Positions 36,213 to 44,955 of a stretch of 64,000 nucleotides of DNA are shown here, in pieces (positions within the stretch are counted from its first letter, which is position 1; every line of letters starts with the position of its first letter). The stretch is from contig NZ_JACHIS010000001.1 of the NCBI RefSeq assembly GCF_014203365.1, positions 5,022,001-5,086,000 on the forward strand. Direction: 5' to 3'. The translations under genes were made by a program, and so were the position numbers. The notes below the pieces were generated by a model. It was not told the origin of the DNA. It ran no database searches and worked only from the letters and a program-made list of their open reading frames with translations. Source of the stretch: Actinoalloteichus hymeniacidonis (GTDB taxonomy: Bacteria; Actinomycetota; Actinomycetes; Mycobacteriales; Pseudonocardiaceae).

Positions 36213-36695
36213 TCACTCGATGGTCCAGGGTCGAGCCGGGCCCGCAATACGGTTATAGGTATTGATGATGGCAATTGTCCACACCAGCTCGGCGAGTTCT
36301 ACCTCACTAAACTCGGCAGCCGCCGCATTCCATACCTCATCGGTGACCGCGCCTTCGCTGAGCCGAGTGATCGACTCGGTCAGTTCGAGGGCTGCACGCT
36401 CCCGAGCAGTGAAGAACGGCGCCTCTCGCCACACCGGCAGAGCCAACAGTCTGCGGGTGCTCTCGCCGAGGTCGACGGCTTCGGCGCTATGCGAGTCCGT
36501 GCAGTACGCACAGCCGTTGACCTGCGATGCCCTGGTACGTACCAGTTCGAGCAGTCGCGGATCGAGACTGATCTTCTCGGCGGCGGTGTCGAGTGCGTCC
36601 ATCCGCTTGTTCACATGCGGAACGAGCTCGTCGACTGCCAACCGGAATGGCGGGCTGATCGGTGTGTCCGACCCCTCGATGCCCGAATTCCCCAT
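36213..36695 (-). CDS. Carboxymuconolactone decarboxylase/AhpD-like protein
   Basis: 160 residues. The AhpD redox motif CxxC is at Cys62 and Cys65 (VNGCAYCTDSHSAEAVDLGE), followed by the His of the proton relay. Such proteins reduce peroxides or act as alkylhydroperoxidase partners. First gene of the operon ending with the aminotransferase. Its role in aminoglycoside synthesis is unclear; protection of oxygen-sensitive radical SAM enzymes is one guess. Confidence 0.88.
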   Translation of the reverse strand: MGNSGIEGSDTPISPPFRLAVDELVPHVNKRMDALDTAAEKISLDPRLLELVRTRASQVNGCAYCTDSHSAEAVDLGESTRRLLALPVWREAPFFTARERAALELTESITRLSEGAVTDEVWNAAAAEFSEVELAELVWTIAIINTYNRIAGPARPWTIE

Positions 36696-36966
36696 AGTAG
36701 TCCTCCGTAGTCACGCCGTCGGCCAGTACCGAACGGTACCCGAGATCTTCTGCAATTCGACGAGCTTTCACAAGGTTCGCGACGACAGTTTCGCAGGGCG
36801 CCAACAAAACCCACCCCGTAGCATCCGAGGTGGTGCTAGCGTAGGAGATCTGGGGCTCGGCTACGTTCCGTAGCGAATGGTGACGCGACTGATCCAATGT
36901 GGTTCGTGACCGTCTAATTCGGTCCGGCTACTGGCCGATCAGATACACCGACGCGGAGAGTGGCCA

Positions 36967-38229
36967 GTGAACACTGAACGTGCTTCGAAGAAGCGACCAC
37001 TACGAGTACTGCGGTTGACGCCGCACTTCTACTGGCCGCAGCTGGCGAAGACTTCATGGCCGGTCAAGTTCGACGCCATCGGCGGTATGCAATCGCAGAT
37101 CTATCGATTGACGAGTCAGCTCGACGCCCACGATGTCGAGCAGACCGTGTTGACACTGCGGATTCCCGGTGCGCCGAGAAAGTGGGCGATGTCGGATCGG
37201 ACCACGGTGCACGGCGTGCGGGTGCCGGTCCTGCCGCTGCGCTCGCGGATCCGGGGGATGGTGGACCTCAACCTCGCCTGGGCGCTGGGCGTGCTCGCCT
37301 ACCTGGTGCGCACCCGGAGCCGACCCGACGTGCTGCACGTGCATTGCAGCGGCGTGATCATCCCGCCGCTGTTGGGCTGGCTGTTGACCCGCGTGCTGCG
37401 GATTCCGCTGGTCCTGACCGTGCACTGCTCGATCATCGTCACCTACCACCCGATGAACGCCCTCGACCGGTTCTTACAGCCCTTCGCCCGCCGCATCGAA
37501 CGGCTCGCGATCCGTGCCTCGGCCCGCACCATCACCCTGACTCCCCGCACCGTCGGCATCCTGGCCAAGTACACGGGGGTCTCGCCGGATCGCATCTCGG
37601 TCCTACCCGATGTGATCGACGCCGACGAGTTCGCCGGGCGATCCACCCCCGAGGCCGTCGACGAGCTGCGGCGCCGCTGGCGACTGCCCGAGGGAACCCC
37701 GGTGGTCGGCTATGTCGGCCGGATCGCCAGGGAGAAGGGCTGGCCCATCATCCTGGACATCGCCGAGGAGCTGCGCGACACGGATGTGCACCTGCTGATC
37801 TGCGGTGATGGCAACGAACGGGATCTGTTCGAGGAAGAGGTCCGGACGCGCGGGCTGGTCGATCGGGTCACCGTCACCGGCTATCTGCCCAATGAGGACA
37901 TCCCGGCCGCGATGGGTGCGATGGACCTGCTGCTGATGGCGCCGCTGCACGAGGAGTTCGGCAGCGTGATGCTGGAGGCGATGGCCTGCGGGCTGCCGAT
38001 CGTGGCGGTCGGCGTCGGCGGCGTGGCCAACGTCCTGGAGCAGGGCACGCTGGGTTGGCTGGTCCCCGAGCGGACCGCGCCCGCGTTCGCGACGGGCATC
38101 CGGGATGCGTTGGCCGACAAGGAATGGCGGGTCACCACGGCGGAACGCGCGGCCAAGACCGTGCGAGCGCGCTACGACCTGGCCAATGTCGCCGCCGACA
38201 CGGCCTCGGTGTATCGCTCGATCGTCTAG
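36967..38229 (+). CDS. GT4 glycosyltransferase, probable 2-deoxystreptamine N-acetylglucosaminyltransferase
   Basis: 420 residues from the GTG at 36967 (GGAGAG site). GT-B fold, retaining family 4: GGMQSQIYRLTSQL near the N-terminus, GYVGRIAREKGWP at the domain junction, and the E-x7-E motif EEFGSVMLEAMACGLP. The GGMQ block and length are like the BtrM/NeoM/KanF enzymes that attach N-acetylglucosamine (or glucose) to 2-DOS. With the PIG-L deacetylase in the same cluster, the UDP-GlcNAc route to 2'-N-acetylparomamine is favoured. Contains one TTA codon (37474-37476). It is the only glycosyltransferase seen, so the product may be a pseudodisaccharide unless others lie outside. Confidence 0.88.
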   Translation: MNTERASKKRPLRVLRLTPHFYWPQLAKTSWPVKFDAIGGMQSQIYRLTSQLDAHDVEQTVLTLRIPGAPRKWAMSDRTTVHGVRVPVLPLRSRIRGMVDLNLAWALGVLAYLVRTRSRPDVLHVHCSGVIIPPLLGWLLTRVLRIPLVLTVHCSIIVTYHPMNALDRFLQPFARRIERLAIRASARTITLTPRTVGILAKYTGVSPDRISVLPDVIDADEFAGRSTPEAVDELRRRWRLPEGTPVVGYVGRIAREKGWPIILDIAEELRDTDVHLLICGDGNERDLFEEEVRTRGLVDRVTVTGYLPNEDIPAAMGAMDLLLMAPLHEEFGSVMLEAMACGLPIVAVGVGGVANVLEQGTLGWLVPERTAPAFATGIRDALADKEWRVTTAERAAKTVRARYDLANVAADTASVYRSIV

Positions 38230-38237
38230 CAGGGCGA

Positions 38238-38276
38238 AGCGGGTGGGGGCCGTCCTTGATACGACCCCCACCCGCT
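38238..38276. terminator. Bidirectional terminator
   Basis: AGCGGGTGGGGG (38238-38249) with CCCCCACCCGCT (38265-38276), perfect, between the glycosyltransferase and the converging dehydrogenase. Confidence 0.88.
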
Positions 38277-38287
38277 CGTTCCAGCAC

Positions 38288-39286
38288 TTATTCGACGCCC
38301 GTCACGAAGACGCTGCGCAACGGCGGGTTCTCCTGCTCGTCGAGGACCGATCGGTAGTTCTCGATCGGAATCGAGTCGCTCAGCAGGGGCCGCAACCGCA
38401 CGGTTCCCTCGGCCACCACCCGCAGTGCCTCGTCGATCTGGTCGTAGCCCGAGAGCACGCCGTACACCGTCAGCTCGCGCAGCATGACGGTGCTCGGCGC
38501 CGAGGTGGTCGACTCCTCGCCGGAGTACCCCACCAGCACATAGGAGCCACCGAGTCGGGTGGCCTCCAGTCCCAGCGGGAACACCGAGGCGACCCCGGTG
38601 GCGTCGAAGACGACCTCGGGCTGGTTCTCGGCCCAGTCCCCCATCGCCGTACAGGAACCGAGACCGAATTCCGTGGCGATCGAGCGACGATGCGCCGAGG
38701 GCTCGGCCACCGTGACGCTGCCTGCACCGGCGGCCACGGCGAGCTGGCCGATCAGCAGACCGATCGTGCCTGCCCCGATGATGCCGACGTCGCGTCCGGC
38801 GAGGTCCGGGGCCCGCTCGACCGCGTGCAGTGCGACACACAAGGGTTCGAGCAGGCAGCCCTCGGCACCGGTGAGGTGATCGGGCAGCAGCCGCAGGTTG
38901 GCCTCGGGAACGGTGAACGCCTCGGCGAAGGCACCCGCCCTGGTGAAGCCGACCTCGTCGAGATCCAGGCACAGGTTGTGCCTGCCCGCCACGCAACTGG
39001 TGCACCGGCCGCAAGGTGTGATGCCCTCGCCGACGACGGCCTTGCCGATCAGCTCCGGCCTGCTCGGCGCCTCCAGCACCCGACCGGCCCACTCGTGACC
39101 GGGGATGACGGGATACTCGGCGTCGTGCAGCGTGCCACGCAGCAGCCGCAGGTCGGTGCCGCACACCGCCACATGCGTCACCGCGACCAGGGCCTCGCCC
39201 TCGCCCACGACGGGCCGGGGCATCCGCTCCAACTCGTGCTGCTTCGGGCCCCGCACGATGAGGGCCAGAATCTCGTTGTCGCTCAT
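38288..39286 (-). CDS. Zn-dependent alcohol dehydrogenase, probable 2-deoxy-scyllo-inosamine dehydrogenase
   Basis: 332 residues from the ATG at 39286, directly after GAGGAGG. MDR superfamily: catalytic Zn block GHEWAGRV, structural Zn Cys set CGRCTSCVAGRHNLC, NAD motif IGAGTIGLLIGQ. This type (as in neomycin and kanamycin clusters) oxidises 2-deoxy-scyllo-inosamine to the amino-inosose. Third gene of the radical SAM C/TylF/ADH operon, 8 bases after the methyltransferase stop codon. If it does this step, the radical SAM enzyme upstream is free for another reaction. Confidence 0.88.
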   Translation of the reverse strand: MSDNEILALIVRGPKQHELERMPRPVVGEGEALVAVTHVAVCGTDLRLLRGTLHDAEYPVIPGHEWAGRVLEAPSRPELIGKAVVGEGITPCGRCTSCVAGRHNLCLDLDEVGFTRAGAFAEAFTVPEANLRLLPDHLTGAEGCLLEPLCVALHAVERAPDLAGRDVGIIGAGTIGLLIGQLAVAAGAGSVTVAEPSAHRRSIATEFGLGSCTAMGDWAENQPEVVFDATGVASVFPLGLEATRLGGSYVLVGYSGEESTTSAPSTVMLRELTVYGVLSGYDQIDEALRVVAEGTVRLRPLLSDSIPIENYRSVLDEQENPPLRSVFVTGVE

Positions 39287-39294
39287 GGTCCTCC

Positions 39295-40041
39295 TCACGC
39301 GTCCGGGTCGGGGCTGTCGCCGAGGCGGTGCACGAAGAACGCCCGCCCGTGCCAGCCGTAGCGAAGGAACTCGCTGTACTCGTAGAAGCCGTCGGTGCGC
39401 TCGAAGACCTCGCGCATCGCCCGTCGCATGCCGAACCGAGGGTTGGCGCGGTTGCAGTTGTAGTCGTCGAGCAGCAGCACGGCGCCGTCCGGCAGCAGCT
39501 TGCGACCGACGAGGTGGTCCAGCACCTCCACCGAGGAGGAGTAGAGGTCGCAGTCCAGATTGGCGATCGCGACCTGCTCCTCGATGGGCGATTCCACCAG
39601 CGACTGCTCGAACATGCCGCGCACCACCGACCAGCCGGTGTCGCCGAAGCGCTTGGCGAACTCCGTCCGCAGCATCTCCTCGGTCCCGGGCGGCGAGGCG
39701 TCCTCGTTCTCCCGCCAGTAGCCGCTGTCGGCGACCTCGTAGGAGATGGAGTCCACCTTGTTCACGCTCTTCGGGAAGCCCGAGAAGGAGTCGTAGACGT
39801 AGAGGTGGCGGGGGAAGAATGCCGTGTAGAAGTCGGTCTGCGCGTCGAACTCACCGATCAGATCGGCCAGCAGGAGCGAGCTGAAGCCCTCGAAGCAGCC
39901 GAACTCGGCCACCGCACCGGGGATGTGGCTTCCCCAGATGTATTCGAAGGTCTTGCGGAACGCCTCGCCGTAGACCTGCTGTGCTCGGCTCAGGTCCTGG
40001 TAGGTCGCATTCTCGACCTGCGCTGCTGTGCGCGTCATCAT
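39295..40041 (-). CDS. TylF/MycF-type O-methyltransferase
   Basis: 248 residues; ATGATG start at 40041/40038 with GGAGGG directly upstream, overlapping the preceding radical SAM stop codon by ATGA. SAM motif VAEFGCFEGFSSLLLAD and metal/catalytic stretch IANLDCDLYSSS and LLDDYNCN match the Mg-dependent macrocin O-methyltransferase family that methylates sugar hydroxyls. Its presence suggests an O-methyl group in the final sugar, uncommon in 2-DOS compounds. Confidence 0.9.
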   Translation of the reverse strand: MMTRTAAQVENATYQDLSRAQQVYGEAFRKTFEYIWGSHIPGAVAEFGCFEGFSSLLLADLIGEFDAQTDFYTAFFPRHLYVYDSFSGFPKSVNKVDSISYEVADSGYWRENEDASPPGTEEMLRTEFAKRFGDTGWSVVRGMFEQSLVESPIEEQVAIANLDCDLYSSSVEVLDHLVGRKLLPDGAVLLLDDYNCNRANPRFGMRRAMREVFERTDGFYEYSEFLRYGWHGRAFFVHRLGDSPDPDA

Positions 40042-41165
40042 CCCTCCACGCCCGCGGCAACCGGCGCGTACAACGCGGGGTCGACGTCGATGTCCATGTT
40101 CAGTTCGCAACAGCGATGGCAGATGGGCTGCAATCCCTGCTTGATGGTCTCGCGCATGCGCTGGTAGGTGTCGCCGTGGAAGACCTCGCCCAGCGAGCTG
40201 TCCTTGATGTTGCCCATCACGGTGTCGGAGAAGGTGGTGCAGCTGATCACGTCGCCACTGGGCAGCACGGTGGTCTGCGCCCACAGCTTCATGCAGGTGT
40301 TCTCCCGGACGATCCCGCGCCATTCCTTGGTGAAGAACTTGCTCTTCTGCTTGGCGTCGTAGCGCGTCGGGGCGATGAGCACCTCGACCTTGTCCGACAG
40401 GCCCTCGGCCTCCTCCATCAGCTCCTGGAGACGCTGCGGTTCGATGTCGGCGTGCTGGTGCTCGTTGCAGTACCCCGCCCAGGACAGGAAGGGCCGCGAC
40501 GTGACGTCCTCGAAGGCCGCGCGGCTGGCCTTGCCCTCTGCCGGGGTGAAGTAGCTGGCCAGGCCGACGGTCACCTCGCTGACCCCGACCTCTTCGGCGA
40601 GCCGCACCATGTCGGGCAGGTAGGTGTAGTTCATGCCGGTGACGGTGAAGTTCAACGCGATCTTCGGGCCACGGCCTGCCTTGCGGGTCGCCTCCTGGAG
40701 GCTGCGCAGGCCCTCGATGGCCCGCTCGAAGGACTTCCGGCCCCGGATCGGGTTGTTGACCTCGGCGTTGGGGCCGTCGATGGAGACATAGACGTCATCG
40801 ATCCCGGCTTCGACGAGCTTGTCGGCGTACCGGGGTAGCAGGGTGGCGTTGGTGCTCATGTCCAGGTTGCAGTCGGGCATCCTGGTCTTGGCCTGCTTCA
40901 CGAGTTCGACGATCTCGGGGTGCATGAGCGGTTCGCCGCCCATGATCGTCAGGTAGACCTTCTCCTGCTGGTTCGTGGCCAGCTCGTCGACCACGGCGTT
41001 CCACATCTCGATGCTGATCTCGTCCCGCTTCACCTCTTTGAGCCAGTGGCTCTCGGCAGATGAATCGCCATACATCCAGCACTCGCGACAAGTGAGATTG
41101 CAGGCCCAATTCACGAAGACCGTCACATGTCTAGGCACAACCGGAAGTAAGGGCAGTGTAACCAT
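40038..41165 (-). CDS. SPASM-type radical SAM enzyme C
   Basis: 375 residues. CxxxCxxC at Cys22, Cys26, Cys29 (ACNLTCRECW) and IMGGEPLMHPE. The C-terminal region NTCMKLWAQTTVLPSGDVISC followed by GNIKDSSLGEVFHG and PICHRCCELN is a SPASM domain with auxiliary cluster ligands. SPASM members include the butirosin dehydrogenase BtrN (which is shorter, ~250 residues) and peptide-modifying maturases. As a Zn-dependent dehydrogenase for the BtrN step is present two genes on, this one may oxidise or epimerise another position. First gene of a three-gene operon; GGAGGA precedes the start. Confidence 0.88.
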   Translation of the reverse strand: MVTLPLLPVVPRHVTVFVNWACNLTCRECWMYGDSSAESHWLKEVKRDEISIEMWNAVVDELATNQQEKVYLTIMGGEPLMHPEIVELVKQAKTRMPDCNLDMSTNATLLPRYADKLVEAGIDDVYVSIDGPNAEVNNPIRGRKSFERAIEGLRSLQEATRKAGRGPKIALNFTVTGMNYTYLPDMVRLAEEVGVSEVTVGLASYFTPAEGKASRAAFEDVTSRPFLSWAGYCNEHQHADIEPQRLQELMEEAEGLSDKVEVLIAPTRYDAKQKSKFFTKEWRGIVRENTCMKLWAQTTVLPSGDVISCTTFSDTVMGNIKDSSLGEVFHGDTYQRMRETIKQGLQPICHRCCELNMDIDVDPALYAPVAAGVEG

Positions 41166-42046
41166 TGCATTCCTCCGAAAGGCGCGGCTTGACGCCGCGA
41201 TACCGGTCGGCCCCCAGAAGGCTCGACGCTTGACAGGGTCAGCTCAAGAGTCTCTACTAGATCACGCCCCGTGCCCGGGATCAACCAACAACTCAGGGGT
41301 TCGACAAACCCGGACTGGCGGACGGATCTCGCCTTGATCGAGCGGCCGGAAGGCGAGAACTCCGAAGCCCGACACTAGCAGTTCTTCGAACGAGCTACAC
41401 CGTGTTGACGGATTCGGGTATCGTTCGAGTCAAGCAGCAGACAGCACGCAGCTACGCCGACTTGACCAGCAGGAACTCCACCTCGGACAGTGGTGGTAAT
41501 AGTCGGACACTGTGCACTGTCACACGACAGCCTGGGGGGCTGACGACACCGAGATGGACCACCACACACGCTTGCGACAGGTTCCGATCCCTACCGTTTC
41601 GATGCCACAGAGCTTCATTCGGTAGCCGACGGTAACCGACCGCATACCCGGCTGACTCCCGAACGCGTGATCATTTCGATCACGTGCACTTCGGCAATGA
41701 ATTCAAAGTAATTCAGCGATGCCTCAGCCGGGTTAGGAAACTGTGATAATGCGCTCGCAATACTCATCGGCTGCGGCATTACAGTAGATTCCTGGGCGGC
41801 GCATTGCCGTTGGCGATGAGTTGGATCAATCCACTGGGGAGTGGCGTCGTGCGCGACGGCGCGACAGCACACGCATGCGGGTGCCCACTCGCCGATCGAA
41901 CGCTTCCGTCGCAGGCGATACCCGACCGGCGAACGACGCATGAGGGCAAATGATCGTCGCCGTCGGAGTCGAAGGACACCAGATGCCTCCTCGCTGCTCC
42001 TTTCGAGGCTGCGCAGGTGGCACCCCGGCAGGACAGGAGATGGTTG
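41166..42046. promoter_or_regulatory. 881-bp divergent intergenic region in the cluster core
   Basis: It separates the leftward radical SAM/TylF/ADH operon from the rightward DOI synthase/GMC operon. It is AT-richer than the genes, with short frames of poor codon use and no ribosome sites. It should contain both promoters and room for regulator sites. TTGACA at 41230-41235 is a possible -35, but its -10 partner is poor. Confidence 0.55.
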
Positions 42047-43249
42047 ATGGCGACTCGGGACGAAGTCGGCGCCGAGAAGCAGGACCTTTTGCAAGTCCGC
42101 CAGGTCAGGATCGGTGATGCCGAGTACCCGTACCGCTATGGAGCGGGCTGTATCGGCGCGATCCTCGAAGAACTCGCGACCCTGAACGCCGACAGCTTCG
42201 TCGTCGTCTCCGACGAGACCGTCATCGGTCTACACGGCGACGCGTTGCTTCCCGGTCTACGCGCGCTCGCCCCCGTCGACGTGATCAGCCGTCCACCGGG
42301 CGAGGGGATGAAGACCCTCACCTGTCTCGCCGAGGACATCGAACGCGTACTGGCCGCAGGTGCCACCCGGCGTACCGTCGTCGTCGCCTTCGGCGGTGGG
42401 GTGCCCGGCAACCTCGCAGGGGTCATCGCCGCCCTGCTGTTCCGAGGCATCCGGCTCGTGCACATCCCCACCACCACCACGGCGGCGATGGACTCGGTGC
42501 TGTCGTTGAAGCAGGCCATCAACAGCAGCCGGGGCAAGAACCACATCGGCACCTATCTCCCGCCGCACGGGGTGTTCACCGACGTGAATCTGCTGGCCAC
42601 GCTGCCCGCGAGAGAGTTGCGCTCGGGGTTGTGCGAGGCCGCGAAGAACTGTCTGGCGATCCGTCCCGGTGACCTGCCCGCGCTGCGCGAGGTGCTCGCC
42701 GAGGGCAGGCTCGCGGAACCGCGATCGTTGCTCTGGCTGCTGGAATGCAGCATCGCCGCCAAGACCAGCGTCACCGCGCACGACTCCCATGAGAAGCGGG
42801 CCGGGCTGATCCTGGAATACGGCCACACCGTCGGGCACGCCGTCGAGCTGGTCGATCACCGCCGTCGAGGCGTCGCCGGGCTCTCCCACGGCGAGTCGAT
42901 CGCCTTCGGAATGCTGGTGGCGGCCCGGATCTCGCACAACAGGGGCCGACTCTCACTGGACAACGTCCGGGTGCACGACGAGATCGTCGAGGCGCTCGGC
43001 GCACCGACCCGGCTTCCCGTCGGCATCGACATCGAGGACGTCCTGGCCGTGGTCCGCGACGACAACAAGCGTGGTTACCTCCCGGCCGGACCGGGCCAGA
43101 TTCCCTTCGTGCTGCTCGACGACCTCGGCACACCCACCGGGGATCGCGAACTCCCGCTGGTCCCGGTGGACCTGGCCGAGGTGCGGGTGGCCTTGGAATC
43201 CCTGGCGCCGCAGCGCATCGCCGAGCCGGTCGGGGCCGAGGTCGGATGA
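42047..43249 (+). CDS. 2-deoxy-scyllo-inosose synthase
   Basis: 400 residues from the ATG at 42047 (GGAGA site). First committed enzyme of 2-DOS biosynthesis; it cyclises glucose 6-phosphate through an NAD-dependent dehydroquinate-synthase-like mechanism. NAD loop FGGGVPGNLAGVIAALLFRG, then LVHIPTTTTAAMDSVLSLKQ and SSRGKNHIGTYLPP; metal ligands in CEAAKNCL (Glu), EYGHTVGHAVE (His) and LSHGESIAFG (His). These blocks fit BtrC/NeoC rather than primary-metabolism AroB, e.g. SVLSLKQA-N. The start codon at 42017 is less favoured. The following GMC gene overlaps its stop by ATGA. Confidence 0.93.
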   Translation: MATRDEVGAEKQDLLQVRQVRIGDAEYPYRYGAGCIGAILEELATLNADSFVVVSDETVIGLHGDALLPGLRALAPVDVISRPPGEGMKTLTCLAEDIERVLAAGATRRTVVVAFGGGVPGNLAGVIAALLFRGIRLVHIPTTTTAAMDSVLSLKQAINSSRGKNHIGTYLPPHGVFTDVNLLATLPARELRSGLCEAAKNCLAIRPGDLPALREVLAEGRLAEPRSLLWLLECSIAAKTSVTAHDSHEKRAGLILEYGHTVGHAVELVDHRRRGVAGLSHGESIAFGMLVAARISHNRGRLSLDNVRVHDEIVEALGAPTRLPVGIDIEDVLAVVRDDNKRGYLPAGPGQIPFVLLDDLGTPTGDRELPLVPVDLAEVRVALESLAPQRIAEPVGAEVG

Positions 43250-44886
43250 CCGCGGCGGGCGACACCGGATACGGTCCGGCCCCCACCGAGGCCGATCTGG
43301 CCGATCCCTTCGACGTCTGCGTGATCGGTAGCGGCGCGTCGGGGGCGACCACGGCGTGGCTGCTGGCCAACGCGGGCCTGTCGGTGGCCGTCGTCGAACA
43401 GGGCCGACACGTCACCGAGGACGTCGACTACGACGATCTGCTCGCCGAGTCGGAGGCCGCCTGGGTGCGGCAGGAGAACGGCACCTGGGGCAAGGTCGGC
43501 TACCCGTGGACGACCTGCAATGTCGGTGGTGGGACCGTGTTCTACGGCGGGGCGTTCTTCCGCAACCGTCCGGTGGACTTCGATCCGGAGACCGCGTTGG
43601 GCACGGCGGAGCTGCCACTGCGGTGGCCGTGGGACGCGACGGAACTCGACCCGTATTACACGGCGATCGAGCAGCTCGTCGGGGTGGCCGGGGACACCGA
43701 CGCCGACCCGACCCTGCCCGCCAGGGACGCGCCGTACCCACTGCCGCCGGTGGCCCGCTCGGCCGAGGGCGCGTTGTTGGCGCGCGGCGCCGAGGCCATG
43801 GGTTGGCAGCCGTTCACCACGCCGCTCGCGGTGAACAGCCACGGCTATCGTGGGCGACCGGGTTGTGTGGGCGATGCGCCGTGCATCTGTCGGCAATGCC
43901 CGGTGTCGGCCAAGGGTGACGCGGTCACCCGGTTCCTGAACCCCGCGATCCGAGCGGGCGCCAAGCTGTTCGCCGGGATGAAGGCCGTCCGACTGCACAC
44001 CGAGGGCGGCCGTCGGGCCACCGCGTTGGAGTGCGTTCGGATGGATTCCGGGCAGCGCTATCAGGTTCGTGCCTCGCGGTTCGTGGTCTGCGGCAACGCG
44101 GTGCAGACAGCGGCGCTGTTGCTGCGTTCCACCTCGGATCGGTATCCGACCGGGTTGGGCAACAGCCGGGACCTCGTCGGCCGCGGGCTGTGTTTCAAGC
44201 TCAGCGAATACCTCGTCGGCTACCGCTACAACGCGGAGTCCGCCGCCACCGGCAGCGAGGTGATGGGTCTCGGACCGTTCTCCACCTGCGCGGTCACCGA
44301 CCTGTACCAGCGGCCGGAGGCACCGGGCGGGCTCGGCGGCATCCTCTACGAGGCCAGGCCGGAACGTCCTTTCCGACTGCGGGGCAACGAACAGCTGGTT
44401 CGCATCGAGGCGCTGGTCCCGGACGAACCGCAGTCGACCAATCGGGTCCGGCTGGGTTCCGGGGTCGATGCCCACGGCGTGACCGACGTGATGATGGACT
44501 ACCAGGCGCATCCGAGGGATCTGGCGCGGCTGGAGTACATGCTGCGCCAGGGCGAACGACTGTTGGACGCGGCCGGGTGCGATGTGACCGTGCGGGAACC
44601 CTCGGGTTGGGCGATGGGCAGCAGCCACCTGCACGGCACGTGCCGGATGGGCACCGACCCGGCCAGCAGCGTCACCGATCCGGATGGGCGCTTGCACGAC
44701 ACCGAGAACGTCTACGTCGCCGATGGCGCGGTGCTGCCCTTCCCCGGCGGTGCCAATCCGACGCTGACCATTCAGGCCGTCGCGCTGCGCACGGCGCACC
44801 GACTGCTCGCCTCGGATTTCGCGATCACGCTGCCGATGTCGTCGATCGCGGCAGCTCCGACGTCGGTGATCACCACGATCGGCTAG
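43246..44886 (+). CDS. GMC flavoprotein, probable paromamine 6'-dehydrogenase
   Basis: 546 residues, ATG overlapping the DOI synthase stop (ATGA). FAD motif GSGASG at residues 28-33; NVGGGTVFYGGAFFRNRPVD and the active-site GSSHLHGTCRMGTDP with VYVADGAVLPFPGGANPTLT at the end. From memory it is close to BtrQ/Neo11-type enzymes that oxidise paromamine C6'-OH to an aldehyde for transamination to neamine. Coupled translation with DOI synthase strengthens its place in the core pathway. Confidence 0.9.
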   Translation: MTAAGDTGYGPAPTEADLADPFDVCVIGSGASGATTAWLLANAGLSVAVVEQGRHVTEDVDYDDLLAESEAAWVRQENGTWGKVGYPWTTCNVGGGTVFYGGAFFRNRPVDFDPETALGTAELPLRWPWDATELDPYYTAIEQLVGVAGDTDADPTLPARDAPYPLPPVARSAEGALLARGAEAMGWQPFTTPLAVNSHGYRGRPGCVGDAPCICRQCPVSAKGDAVTRFLNPAIRAGAKLFAGMKAVRLHTEGGRRATALECVRMDSGQRYQVRASRFVVCGNAVQTAALLLRSTSDRYPTGLGNSRDLVGRGLCFKLSEYLVGYRYNAESAATGSEVMGLGPFSTCAVTDLYQRPEAPGGLGGILYEARPERPFRLRGNEQLVRIEALVPDEPQSTNRVRLGSGVDAHGVTDVMMDYQAHPRDLARLEYMLRQGERLLDAAGCDVTVREPSGWAMGSSHLHGTCRMGTDPASSVTDPDGRLHDTENVYVADGAVLPFPGGANPTLTIQAVALRTAHRLLASDFAITLPMSSIAAAPTSVITTIG

Positions 44887-44902
44887 CGACGCCCACCCGC
44901 AT

Positions 44903-44950
44903 GAGAAGGGCCGCCCCGGCTTACGGGACTCCGGTCGGGGCGGCCTTCTC
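44903..44950. terminator. Bidirectional terminator
   Basis: GAGAAGGGCCGCCCC (44903-44917) with GGGGCGGCC-TTCTC (44937-44950), one bulge, between the GMC gene and the converging orphan gene. Confidence 0.88.
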
Positions 44951-44955
44951 GATGG

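Noticed and set aside
40042-40323. Upstream extension of the TylF-type methyltransferase
   Set aside because: It runs within the radical SAM gene; the ATGA overlap with GGAGGG sets the real start.
38288-41165. Radical SAM C as the BtrN-type 2-deoxy-scyllo-inosamine dehydrogenase
   Set aside because: A Zn-type dehydrogenase for that step is in the same operon and C is over 100 residues longer than BtrN as I remember it; kept only as an alternative.
41166-42046. Small frames in the 881-bp divergent gap
   Set aside because: No ribosome sites, poor third-position bias, nothing recognisable.
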